Shown: positions 1 through 6,570 of the stretch, one piece after another | Position numbering within the stretch: position 1 is the first letter of the stretch | How the letters are laid out: every line of letters begins with the position of its first letter | Assembly (NCBI GenBank): GCA_022563655.1 | Contig: JADFMW010000097.1 | Coordinates: 1 to 9,755, forward strand | DNA from: Pseudomonadota bacterium | GTDB taxonomy: Bacteria; Pseudomonadota; Alphaproteobacteria; JAAXGF01 | Direction: 5' to 3' | Length of the DNA stretch: 9,755 nucleotides | Translations under genes and position numbers: made by a program | The notes under the pieces: generated by a model | Told to the model about the DNA's origin: nothing | The model's database searches: none | What the model saw: the letters and a program-made list of their open reading frames with translations, nothing else

Positions 1-55
1 ATCGCCAATTCAGCCCAATCAAGAGCGGACCACAGCCTATCGTGACAGCTCAGGG
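1..55. repeat. 55-bp direct repeat, left copy
   Basis: Bases 1-55 are identical to 1936-1990; identity stops at base 56 versus 1991. The copy starts at the window edge, so its true left boundary is unseen and the repeat may be longer. It does not resemble a tRNA 3' end. Together the two copies bracket the low-GC islet, as attachment sites, a long target duplication or recombination-generated repeats would. Confidence 0.9.
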
Positions 56-82
56 GTAGTGCATCAGTTTGAAGATTATAGG

Positions 83-97
83 GGTTGACAGACAACC
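83..97. other. Short perfect hairpin
   Basis: GGTTG (83-87) pairs with CAACC (93-97) around a 5-nt loop. A second weak stem, TGTCC (105-109) with GGACA (121-125), follows. Both lie in the gene-free leader of the islet, just inside the left 55-bp repeat. Function unknown; they could be protein-binding sites or chance structure. Confidence 0.35.
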
Positions 98-201
98 AGC
101 CACCTGTCCACAGATTGTTGGGACATTAGGGAGGCGTTAACGGATTTGGGGCTGACTCGCGCCCTACGACGCAATGTGGGAGGCGAAAGTTGGGTGAGGA
201 A

Positions 202-237
202 AAGAAAGTTGAATAAGCCAACAAATTCAACTTTCTT
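202..237. promoter_or_regulatory. 13-bp perfect inverted repeat upstream of first islet gene
   Basis: Bases 202-214 are the exact reverse complement of 225-237, separated by 10 nt. The arms are AT-rich, unlike the GC-rich stems elsewhere in the window, and a short T run (244-248) follows. The element is about 85 bp upstream of the probable start at 323. It could be an operator for a dimeric repressor, or a weak terminator reading rightwards. Its presence argues that the upstream extension of the reading frame is not coding. Confidence 0.45.
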
Positions 238-322
238 ACCATATTTTTCGCGCTTTGTCAAGCGAGCAAATGGGGCCTATGTAGGGTATTATATGGGTCT
301 TAAGCCGGAAGATAGGCGGAAT

Positions 323-544
323 ATGCCGCGTGGACCGAACGGTGAGAAGCGGCCAGCCGACGTAGTTGGCTGTGCCGTCAAGGTCGCGAAGATAGCGACC
401 GGCGAACTTGACGAGATTCCGGTCAAGAAATCGGGTCGCGTCCGTTCGGGACACGCTGGCGCAAAAGCGCGCGCGGAAAAATTGTCACGGGAAGCGCGCC
501 ATGCTATCGCCGTGAAAGCTGCGGCCGCGAGATGGGGCCGCTAG
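323..544 (+). CDS. Small basic hypothetical protein with KARAEKL...AAARW C-terminal motif
   Basis: A 73-residue basic protein of unknown function. The N-terminal half (MPRGPNGEKRPADVVG, then AVKVAKIATGE) and the C-terminal stretch (GAKARAEKLSREAR, then AVKAAAARWG) resemble short hypothetical proteins common in Rhizobiales, in which a Gly/Lys/Ala-rich segment ends in a KAA..RW motif. That tail may bind nucleic acid, but this is inference. The frame stays open back to 146. I chose ATG 323 because the family begins near 'PRGP.GEKRPADV', a GGCGGA purine run sits 5 bp upstream, and the region before it carries a 13-bp inverted repeat. ATG 293 (MGLKPED...) is a possible alternative. The next gene begins 7 bp after the stop, so the two are probably co-transcribed. 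Base composition is lower in GC than the chromosomal genes to the right, suggesting acquired DNA. Confidence 0.7.
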   Translation: MPRGPNGEKRPADVVGCAVKVAKIATGELDEIPVKKSGRVRSGHAGAKARAEKLSREARHAIAVKAAAARWGR

Positions 545-551
545 GAGAGGA

Positions 552-890
552 ATGATGTTCGCCGTAAGCGTTAATTATAGTATTGTAGACGGAGCACATT
601 TCTTCACTTCGGATGACGCGAAGTGGGCGGGGCTATGTGCGGCCAGCGTCAATCTCAAGGACGCTTGGAATGATGTCGCGTTCCAGTTGAACACTCTGGC
701 GAAGCTGAATCATGGCATTGAGAGCCCTGACTTTCAGCCAGCGTCGTCGTTCGATGAGTTTTTAGCGGACGTTAAAGCGGTCATGGCTGACCTATTGGCT
801 GCCAGTCCACCGCCGAAGAGTGGTGGAGTAGCTGGCGCGATCATCCCACCTCAAATCGCTGCGTGGAAGATGGAACAAATTGCGGCATAA
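552..890 (+). CDS. Hypothetical protein, 112 aa, islet gene
   Basis: A predicted soluble, mildly acidic protein of 112 residues that I do not recognise. The first half is mixed (VNYSIVDGAHFFTSDDAKWAGL), the middle is probably helical (residues ~33-55 and ~68-84), and the end has a Pro/Ser-rich linker (SPPPKSGG) followed by a short tail. There is no signal peptide, membrane segment or catalytic motif. A strong ribosome-binding site (AGGAGAGG, 543-550) precedes two tandem ATGs (552 and 555); translation may use either. It starts 7 bp after the preceding stop, so the two are likely one transcript. Lower GC than the right half of the window. The good RBS and tight spacing support a real gene despite the lack of a recognised family. 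Confidence 0.6.
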   Translation: MMFAVSVNYSIVDGAHFFTSDDAKWAGLCAASVNLKDAWNDVAFQLNTLAKLNHGIESPDFQPASSFDEFLADVKAVMADLLAASPPPKSGGVAGAIIPPQIAAWKMEQIAA

Positions 891-916
891 GAGGTTTTAC
901 CGCATATAACTACGTG

Positions 917-1147
917 ATGCTTGCCGCAACAGAAGATGTAATCAAAGCCCGCCTTCGCCAGCTTAAGTGTGTTCATGTGGGCGATACCATTACGGCTCAC
1001 ATCTACAAAACCAGTGCCGAAGTTCATTTCCACGTGCCCAAGCCTCTGTACGGGGTGTTTGGTTATTCCAGCGATCAAGTGAGTTTAATCGCGGACCAGC
1101 TTGAGCGCGTTGGCATCGACCTCCTGCCGCTGGATTTCAGTCTTTGA
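917..1147 (+). CDS. Hypothetical protein, 76 aa, islet gene
   Basis: A 76-residue protein without a recognised family. It is predicted to be a small alpha/beta protein: helix (TEDVIKARLRQL), strands (HVGDTITAHIYK, AEVHFHVP) and a C-terminal helix (SDQVSLIADQLERVG). There is no signal peptide or membrane segment. The start is uncertain. The frame is open from GTG 863, inside the previous gene, giving 94 aa; GTG 914 and ATG 917 lie next to each other, and I chose ATG 917. No convincing ribosome-binding site is next to any of them, although AAGAGG lies at 891-896. It lies 26 bp after the stop at 890 and on the same strand, so it may be the third member of a small operon that moved with the islet. 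Confidence 0.5.
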   Translation: MLAATEDVIKARLRQLKCVHVGDTITAHIYKTSAEVHFHVPKPLYGVFGYSSDQVSLIADQLERVGIDLLPLDFSL

Positions 1148-1162
1148 ACATGAAACAAATGC

Positions 1163-1190
1163 CTGACATCTGAGATTTGTCCATTATATT
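1163..1190 (+). promoter_or_regulatory. Possible sigma70-like promoter of the IS relic
   Basis: CTGACA (1163-1168) and TATATT (1185-1190) each match the consensus hexamers at five of six positions with a 16-bp spacer. The ATG at 1197 is so close to the -10 that a transcript from it would be nearly leaderless. It may instead be part of the insertion-sequence end. No matching inverted copy of this end is seen in the window. Confidence 0.3.
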
Positions 1191-1196
1191 AGGGGC

Positions 1197-1415
1197 ATGA
1201 ACAGGCTGCCCCTCGTAAAGCGCGTCCAAATTCTCTCCATGCTCTGCGAGGGGTCATCCATGCGGTCGATCAGCCGCGTGGCCGATGTTTCCTTCAACAC
1301 GGTCGCCAAGCTGCTTGCAGACGCAGGAACCGCTTGCGCCGCATACCATGACGGGACCGTTCGCAACGTGACTGCCGAGCGCGTCCAGTGTGGTCATAAA
1401 TGTAGAAGCGGATAA
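1197..1415 (+). pseudogene. Truncated IS1-type transposase (N-terminal HTH part)
   Basis: The first ~65 residues (MNRLPLVKRVQILSMLCEGS, then SMRSISRVADVSFNTVAKLL) match the N-terminal helix-turn-helix part of the IS1-like transposases common in alphaproteobacteria. These normally continue past 'RVQ.DEIWSF' into a DDE catalytic domain. Here the match ends at about base 1394 (residues VQCGHKCRSG) and a stop follows at 1413-1415. The entire catalytic part is missing and is not found elsewhere in the window, so this is a dead relic. The HTH lies at about residues 12-40. The right end of the element is absent and its sequence runs directly into another small reading frame, so the breakpoint is probably a deletion or a second insertion. 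The relic supports a history of mobile-element traffic in the islet. Confidence 0.7.
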
Positions 1416-1578
1416 GCGTGGCAAGGACTTCGAGCGAAACTATCGGTTCAACACGGAGGAGCGTGTATTCGCCGTTCCGACGGGTACTACCATTGATGAG
1501 AAGCTTAACGCCGCTCTTTCTGAGATCCTCGCCAAGATCATGCTGGACGAAGAACTCATGAATTTCCTTGCTCAATAG
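1390..1578 (+). CDS. Small hypothetical protein, possibly 5'-truncated
   Basis: A frame of 62 codons ending in TAG, starting at best with GTG 1390 at the breakpoint of the transposase relic. The residues (DKRGKDFERNYRFNTEERVF, then a helical DEKLNAALSEILAKIMLDEE segment) look like a real, charged, helical protein rather than a shadow frame. I do not recognise a family. No ribosome-binding site precedes the GTG, and the only in-frame ATG is near the end. The simplest reading is that the original 5' end was removed when the IS relic was truncated, leaving a gene remnant; a complete small protein with a GTG start cannot be excluded. It overlaps the relic's out-of-frame tail by 26 bp. Confidence 0.4.
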   Translation: MVINVEADKRGKDFERNYRFNTEERVFAVPTGTTIDEKLNAALSEILAKIMLDEELMNFLAQ

Positions 1579-1657
1579 TTCATCGTTGGTTCTTGGCTGG
1601 ATTTGCCCAACATCGAGCGGCTGTCAAGACACGTCTTTACACTCTTCTCTTGCTAGC

Positions 1658-1812
1658 TTCAGATTCCCCAAAGCGCGGGCGATGGTACCCAGTTATCACT
1701 GACCCCCCGCGAACGACGCCGGCTAGGGGGATGCGCATGTTCCGGCGCACGGGGCCTCGCCGGGCGCCCGCTACTTCTCGCTCGGCTGCGCCGGTCGCCT
1801 GAGAAACGCCGG
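1658..1812. repeat. Dispersed ~160-bp repeat, copy A
   Basis: This aligns along its whole length with 2715-2879. The first ~48 bases are identical; scattered substitutions and an 11-bp gap (after 1756) follow. Read on the minus strand, the right end encodes PAFLRRPAQPSEK and a stop, the same tail that ends the helicase gene in copy B. Here no helicase body is attached. The surrounding stretch 1579-2085 holds no gene that I can support, only this repeat, a small hairpin and the right copy of the 55-bp repeat. The GC content jumps upward at the left edge of this copy. Confidence 0.85.
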
Positions 1813-1819
1813 CCCCTTT

Positions 1820-1836
1820 GCCGCCATGACGGCGGC
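1820..1836. other. GC-rich hairpin after repeat copy A
   Basis: GCCGCC (1820-1825) pairs perfectly with GGCGGC (1831-1836) around a 5-nt loop. No T run follows on either strand, so a rho-independent terminator is not supported. Confidence 0.3.
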
Positions 1837-1935
1837 CCATCCAGGAGCATCCAGGTCGCCCGACAGGACAGGTGTGTGCTGCGCAGATCGAAGTGCGCCC
1901 TCACAGTACGAAATGGTCACGGGGCCGGGTTTCTC

Positions 1936-1990
1936 ATCGCCAATTCAGCCCAATCAAGAGCGGACCACAGCCTATCGTGACAGCTCAGGG
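1936..1990. repeat. 55-bp direct repeat, right copy
   Basis: Identical to window bases 1-55. It lies 95 bp upstream of the TerB-like gene, within what should be that gene's leader or promoter region. The base before it (1935) has no visible counterpart because the left copy is cut by the window edge. Confidence 0.9.
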
Positions 1991-2085
1991 CCGGATTCAC
2001 GGTCGAATGCCCACTGTGCTACCATTGTCGGAGATTGGCAGGATTCATCTGGGGAATCCCGGAAAAAGGGACGGGAGGAGATCAT

Positions 2086-2619
2086 ATGGGCGAGACGTAT
2101 GGATGCCGCTGGTGCTCGGGCGACGGGACGCCGGTCGAGGAGTTGTTGGAGCGCCCCCTGCTCGACAAGCTCGGCGACGAGGTGGACCGCTACCAGAGCA
2201 AGGAGTTCCTGAAGGCGGCGATGGCGGTGTGCGCGCTGACCGCCATGGCGGACGAGGAGGTGAAGATCGAGGAGCGCTGCGGCATCAACTACGCGATCCG
2301 GACCGAGCCGGCGTTCCGGTCCTTCGACGTGGAGAAGGCGACCCAGATCATGGACGAGTACATCATCGCGATCGGACGAGACCACCAGTTGGCGAAGCCC
2401 GTTCTCTACGGCAAGGTCCGGCAGATGGCGGGGGATCGCAAGCTGGCCCGCACACTCATGCGCGTGTCCTATCTGATCATCACCGCCGACCACGACGTGG
2501 ACGAGAGGGAGGTGGGCGAGTTCAAGCGGCTCTGCCGCGTCCTCGACCTGGATCCCGACAACGTGTGGGGCGATGCGGAGGTCTGGAGCCGCGACCGCGA
2601 GCCGTCGAAACACTCCTAA
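2086..2619 (+). CDS. TerB-like family protein
   Basis: A 177-residue soluble helical protein resembling the TerB (tellurite-resistance-associated) fold, a bundle with acidic metal-binding loops. Two acidic motifs of the expected type are visible: ADEEVKIEE (about 55-63) and ADHDVDEREV (about 134-143), each opening a helix after a hydrophobic one (AAMAVCALTAM, MRVSYLIIT). This matches the internal pseudo-repeat of TerB. TerB proteins take part in membrane-associated stress responses, but lone copies are common and mostly uncharacterised, so tellurite resistance should not be assumed. An N-terminal CRWC pair (Cys7 and Cys10) is an unusual addition. I chose ATG 2086 because GGGAGGAG (2073-2080) lies 5 bp upstream; the frame itself is open to 2035. 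No other ter gene is nearby. Its upstream region contains the 55-bp repeat, and a hairpin follows the stop. Confidence 0.7.
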   Translation: MGETYGCRWCSGDGTPVEELLERPLLDKLGDEVDRYQSKEFLKAAMAVCALTAMADEEVKIEERCGINYAIRTEPAFRSFDVEKATQIMDEYIIAIGRDHQLAKPVLYGKVRQMAGDRKLARTLMRVSYLIITADHDVDEREVGEFKRLCRVLDLDPDNVWGDAEVWSRDREPSKHS

Positions 2620-2661
2620 CCACGAGTCCGCGAGACGCGATTCATCCTTCGAGACGGTGCT

Positions 2662-2682
2662 CCTCGCCTCTTCGAGGTGAGG
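2662..2682. terminator. Strong hairpin between convergent terB-like and helicase genes
   Basis: CCTCGCCTC (2662-2670) pairs with GAGGTGAGG (2674-2682) through nine positions, one of them G-T, around a 3-nt loop. It lies 43 bp after the TerB-like stop and is downstream of the helicase on the other strand. No T run follows, so classic rho-independent termination is doubtful. The wording of 2640-2690 (CATCCTTCGAGACGG...CTCCTC...GAGGTGAGG) also recalls the palindromic intergenic repeats of Bradyrhizobium and relatives, of which this could be a worn copy. Confidence 0.4.
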
Positions 2683-2837
2683 TCACGACATATTGACCGC
2701 AAGAAGGATACTCATTCAGATTCCCCAAAGCGCGGGCGATGGTACCCAGTTATCACTGACCCCGCGCGAACGACGACGGCTGGGGGGATGCGCATGTTCC
2801 GGCGCACCGGGTCTCTCCGAACCTCGCCGGGCGCCCC

Positions 2838-4337
<1,500 letters not shown>

Positions 4338-4373
4338 TTAATATGTATGGGGATTGTTTGCTACGCTCTCGCG

Positions 4374-4387
4374 CGGGCGTTTGCCCG
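4374..4387. other. Hairpin in helicase mRNA leader
   Basis: CGGGC (4374-4378) pairs with GCCCG (4383-4387) around a 4-nt loop, in the predicted untranslated leader of the helicase. Pairing can extend outward by up to three more positions with one mismatch on the minus strand. It could influence translation, since no good ribosome-binding site is seen, but this is inference. Confidence 0.35.
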
Positions 4388-4399
4388 TGCTGCAAGGCA

Positions 4400-4428
4400 C
4401 ATATGAGGTGGAGCGGGGCGGGTGTCAA
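4400..4428 (-). promoter_or_regulatory. Probable sigma70-type promoter of the helicase gene
   Basis: On the minus strand, a perfect TTGACA (4428-4423) is followed after exactly 17 bp by CATATG (4405-4400) as a weak -10. The start codon at 4337 would then be preceded by a leader of about 55 nt. This lets the helicase be transcribed independently of the VOC gene upstream. The perfect -35 and spacing support it; the -10 is only a partial match. Confidence 0.45.
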
Positions 4429-4453
4429 CCGCTATCTCGGCCGCCGGGCTTGC

Positions 4454-4831
4454 TCAGTAGGTCGAAATCTCGACCAGGTTTCCGTCGGGGTCGCGGATGT
4501 AGAGCGATTCGATCGGCCCGGTGGCGCCGGTGCGCTTCACGGGCCCGAGCTCGACCGCGACGCCGTGGGCCTCGAGACGGCTCAGGACCGCATCGAGGGG
4601 CGTTGCCGAGATCAGACAGAGGTCGGCCGAGCCCGGCGTCGGCGCGGCCGCCTTGGGCTCGAACTCCCGGCCCGCCTGGTGCAGGTTGATCTTCTGGCGG
4701 CCGAAGCGCAGCGCCGTGCGGCCCTCGCCGAAGCGCACCTCCTCCATCCCCAGGACGCGGGTGTAGAAGGCGACCGTCGCGGCGACGTCGCCAACGGTCA
4801 GCACGATGTGGTCGATGCGGTCGATCTTCAC
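4454..4831 (-). CDS. VOC (glyoxalase/bleomycin-resistance fold) family protein
   Basis: A 125-residue single-unit vicinal-oxygen-chelate protein, the size of half-barrel members that act as dimers. The order is typical: strand with His8 (DHIVLTV), helix (VAATVAFYTRVLGM), INLHQAG with His51, then SADLCLI, and the closing DPDGNLVEIS with Glu121. His8, His51 and Glu121 fit metal-ligand positions; Cys72 or its neighbour sits where a further ligand is often found. The sequence is close in style to the STM3117-type glyoxalase-like proteins (FEPKA..PTPGSADLC, GPV.RTGATGPI). The true substrate is unknown; lactoylglutathione lyase activity is possible but not shown. The start is GTG 4831 with GGGGAG just upstream. 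The gene lies upstream of the helicase on the same strand and is divergent from nth. Confidence 0.85.
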   Translation of the reverse strand: MKIDRIDHIVLTVGDVAATVAFYTRVLGMEEVRFGEGRTALRFGRQKINLHQAGREFEPKAAAPTPGSADLCLISATPLDAVLSRLEAHGVAVELGPVKRTGATGPIESLYIRDPDGNLVEISTY

Positions 4832-4886
4832 CGCCGCTCCCCGGCTGTGCGGGCTTCGAGCGCAACATACGGCGCGAGCCGCCGCC

Positions 4887-4934
4887 GCGATAGGCCTTTA
4901 CCGCGATAGGCCTTTGCCGCGATAGGCCTTTGCC
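4887..4934. repeat. Three tandem copies of a 16-bp unit
   Basis: GCGATAGGCCTTTGCC occurs three times head-to-tail at 4887-4902, 4903-4918 and 4919-4934; the first copy has one A for G. Each unit contains the palindrome AGGCCT. GC-rich GCCGC-type repetition continues to about 4950. The array fills the gap between the divergent VOC and nth genes, so it may be a set of spaced protein-binding sites or simply slippage-generated DNA. The units abut, so this is not a CRISPR array. Confidence 0.85.
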
Positions 4935-4965
4935 GCGCCGCGCCGCGCCGCTATCGTTGCCGGCC

Positions 4966-5598
4966 ATGAAGCGCGCCGACATCGACCAGTTCTTTCGCCG
5001 GCTCGCCGCCGTCAACCCGGCGCCCAAGACCGAACTCGACCACGACACCCCGTATACCCTGCTCATCGCCGTGGTGCTGTCGGCGCAGGCGACCGACGTA
5101 TCGGTCAACAAGGCGACGGCGGAGCTGTTCAAGGCCGCCGACACGCCGGGCGCCATGGCCGCGCTCGGCGAGGAGCGGCTGCGCGGCTACATCAAGACCA
5201 TCGGGCTCTACAACAGCAAGGCGCGCAACATCATCGCCCTCAGCCGGGACCTGCTGAAAAAGCACGGCGGGCGGGTGCCGGGCACGCGCGCCGCGCTCGA
5301 AGCCTTGCCCGGCGTCGGGCGCAAGACCGCGAGCGTCGTGCTCAACGGCGCCTTCGGCGAGCCGACCATCGCCGTCGACACGCATGTCTTCCGGGTCGCC
5401 AACCGGACCGGCCTGGCGCGCGGAAAAACGCCGCGCGCCGTCGAGGACAGGCTTGCCAGGGTGGTCGCGAAGCAGTGGCGCCAGCACGCCCATCACTGGC
5501 TCATCCTGCACGGCCGCTACGTGTGCAAGGCGCGCAGGCCCGAGTGCCCGCGCTGCGCCGTGCGCGAGCTGTGCGCCTATCCGGCCAAGGAGGCCTGA
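4966..5598 (+). CDS. nth: Endonuclease III (DNA glycosylase/AP lyase)
   Basis: A base-excision-repair enzyme that removes oxidised pyrimidines and cleaves the abasic site. At 210 residues it is almost the length of E. coli Nth (211), and its numbering matches. The helix-hairpin-helix LPGVGRKTASVVL carries catalytic Lys120, Asp138 lies in VDTHVFRV, and the C-terminal iron-sulphur loop has Cys187, Cys194, Cys197 and Cys203 in C-X6-C-X2-C-X5-C spacing. The N-terminal LLIAVVLSAQATDVSVNKA segment is also typical. I chose ATG 4966 (MKRADIDQFF); the frame is open to a TTG at 4930, which lies in repeat DNA and is not credible. The gene is divergent from the VOC gene across the 16-bp repeats. Its last 22 bp overlap the 3' end of the convergent EI24 gene. 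Confidence 0.96.
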   Translation: MKRADIDQFFRRLAAVNPAPKTELDHDTPYTLLIAVVLSAQATDVSVNKATAELFKAADTPGAMAALGEERLRGYIKTIGLYNSKARNIIALSRDLLKKHGGRVPGTRAALEALPGVGRKTASVVLNGAFGEPTIAVDTHVFRVANRTGLARGKTPRAVEDRLARVVAKQWRQHAHHWLILHGRYVCKARRPECPRCAVRELCAYPAKEA

Positions 5599-6302
5599 GC
5601 CGCCGCGCCGGACATGGCGTGATTGACGTGGACCATCGCCGCGGCGGCGACGATGGGCGCCACGAGATTGATCAGCGGCAGCGAAAAAAGCAGCGTAATG
5701 ATCAGCCCGGCGGCGAGCAGCCGGCCGCGGTGGTCCCGGCGCACCGCGCGCATCTGGCGGGCGTCGAGGCGGTGCATCGCGGCCAGCTCGAAATACTCGC
5801 GGCTCAGCAGGTAGCCGTTGAGCAGATAGAACGCGGCGAGGCCGACGATGGGGATCAGGTAGAACGGCGCGGCAAGCAGGTTCAGCAGCACGAGCGCGCC
5901 CAGGAAACGCACTGTCACAGCCAATGTTGCCAACGGCTTCAGCGAGCGCGCTGCCCCCAGGCGCGGGTAGTGGCGGGCCTCGACCGCGGCGACGACGCGG
6001 TCGAGATAGAAGCCGCTGACGAGCTGAACGATCGCGACGAACAACAGCCAGAAGAGCAAGAAGAAGACCAACCCGCCGATCACGGCGGCGACGAGAGAAG
6101 CCAGCCAAACCAGCAGCTCCCGCAACCAATCGATCGGAATAAAGTCGAAGCTCGATACGAAGTCGAGGCCCGCAATCACCGCCCACAGCCCCCAGCCGAG
6201 CGCCCCGAAGGCCGCCGCCGTCCACAGCGCCACCCACCAGATCACGCGCTTGATGGCCGGGTCGTTGAGCTGGCGCAGGGCCGCAATAAACGCCGAGAGC
6301 AT
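5577..6302 (-). CDS. EI24 (CysZ-like) domain inner-membrane protein
   Basis: A 241-residue integral membrane protein of the EI24/CysZ-like family. Hydrophobic segments lie at about 19-45, 62-97, 127-167 and 196-226. The conserved family core follows the third segment: NGYLLSREYFELAAMHRL (162-179), then an RAVRRDHRGRLLAAG loop before the last segment. CysZ itself is a sulphate transporter, but alphaproteobacterial EI24 proteins are mostly uncharacterised, and no cysteine-biosynthesis gene is adjacent, so sulphate transport is only a possibility. The start ATG at 6302 gives MLSAFIAALRQL, the usual short cytoplasmic start; the frame stays open to 6605 but that stretch is GC-rich, lacks family similarity and runs through the divergent kinase promoter. 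Its 3' end overlaps nth by 22 bp. Confidence 0.88.
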   Translation of the reverse strand: MLSAFIAALRQLNDPAIKRVIWWVALWTAAAFGALGWGLWAVIAGLDFVSSFDFIPIDWLRELLVWLASLVAAVIGGLVFFLLFWLLFVAIVQLVSGFYLDRVVAAVEARHYPRLGAARSLKPLATLAVTVRFLGALVLLNLLAAPFYLIPIVGLAAFYLLNGYLLSREYFELAAMHRLDARQMRAVRRDHRGRLLAAGLIITLLFSLPLINLVAPIVAAAAMVHVNHAMSGAAAQASLAG

Positions 6303-6480
6303 GCCATTCCCGTCCGCCGCGAGGCCGGCGCCCTTTGTAGCCCCTGCGCCGCATCGCGGCAACGGAGTCGAGAGCGGTGGCTCGACGCGGCGCGATGGGG
6401 GCGGGGGGCGGCGCCGGCCGCCCCCTCGAACCGCGCCCGGCGGCGCGAATCGCGGCTTCGAGAGGTCGCGCCAAGACGGC

Positions 6481-6508
6481 TTGCAGGGGTATGGCCGGCG
6501 GGTATACT
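6481..6508 (+). promoter_or_regulatory. Putative promoter of the adenosine kinase gene
   Basis: TTGCAG (6481-6486) and TATACT (6503-6508, five of six matches to the -10 consensus) are separated by 16 bp. The GTG start at 6571 would have a leader of about 55 nt. The 268-bp divergent gap (6303-6570) also drives the EI24 gene the other way; no comparably clear promoter was seen for that direction. Confidence 0.45.
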
Positions 6509-6570
6509 GCGCCGCCGCCGCGCGCGAGCCGGTAGAGGACGGGTGGGGGACGGGCGGAGGAAGCGACAAG

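Noticed and set aside
1..55. tRNA-derived attachment site
   Set aside because: The 55-bp repeat shows no T-loop or acceptor-stem features, and no tRNA gene is found in the window.
85..90. TTGACA as a -35 box
   Set aside because: No acceptable -10 hexamer lies 15-19 bp downstream, and the sequence is part of a local hairpin.
323..1578. Toxin-antitoxin or phage-defence cassette
   Set aside because: No toxin fold, nuclease motif or antitoxin DNA-binding domain can be recognised in the small islet proteins; naming such a system would be a guess.
1593..1802. 69-codon frame across repeat copy A
   Set aside because: Most of it is the dispersed repeat read on the strand opposite to the helicase tail; no RBS and no family.
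1972..2613. 213-codon minus frame opposite the TerB-like gene
   Set aside because: Antisense shadow; the plus strand has an RBS and TerB-like acidic motifs.
4887..4934. CRISPR array
   Set aside because: Units are 16 bp and abut with no spacers; no cas genes are present.
5577..5598. 22-bp convergent overlap of nth and the EI24 gene as something special
   Set aside because: Short tail-to-tail overlaps are ordinary in compact high-GC genomes.
6250..6570. In-frame extension upstream of the adenosine kinase
   Set aside because: The family begins at the GTG at 6571, which has a good RBS; the extension covers the divergent promoter region and is low-complexity.
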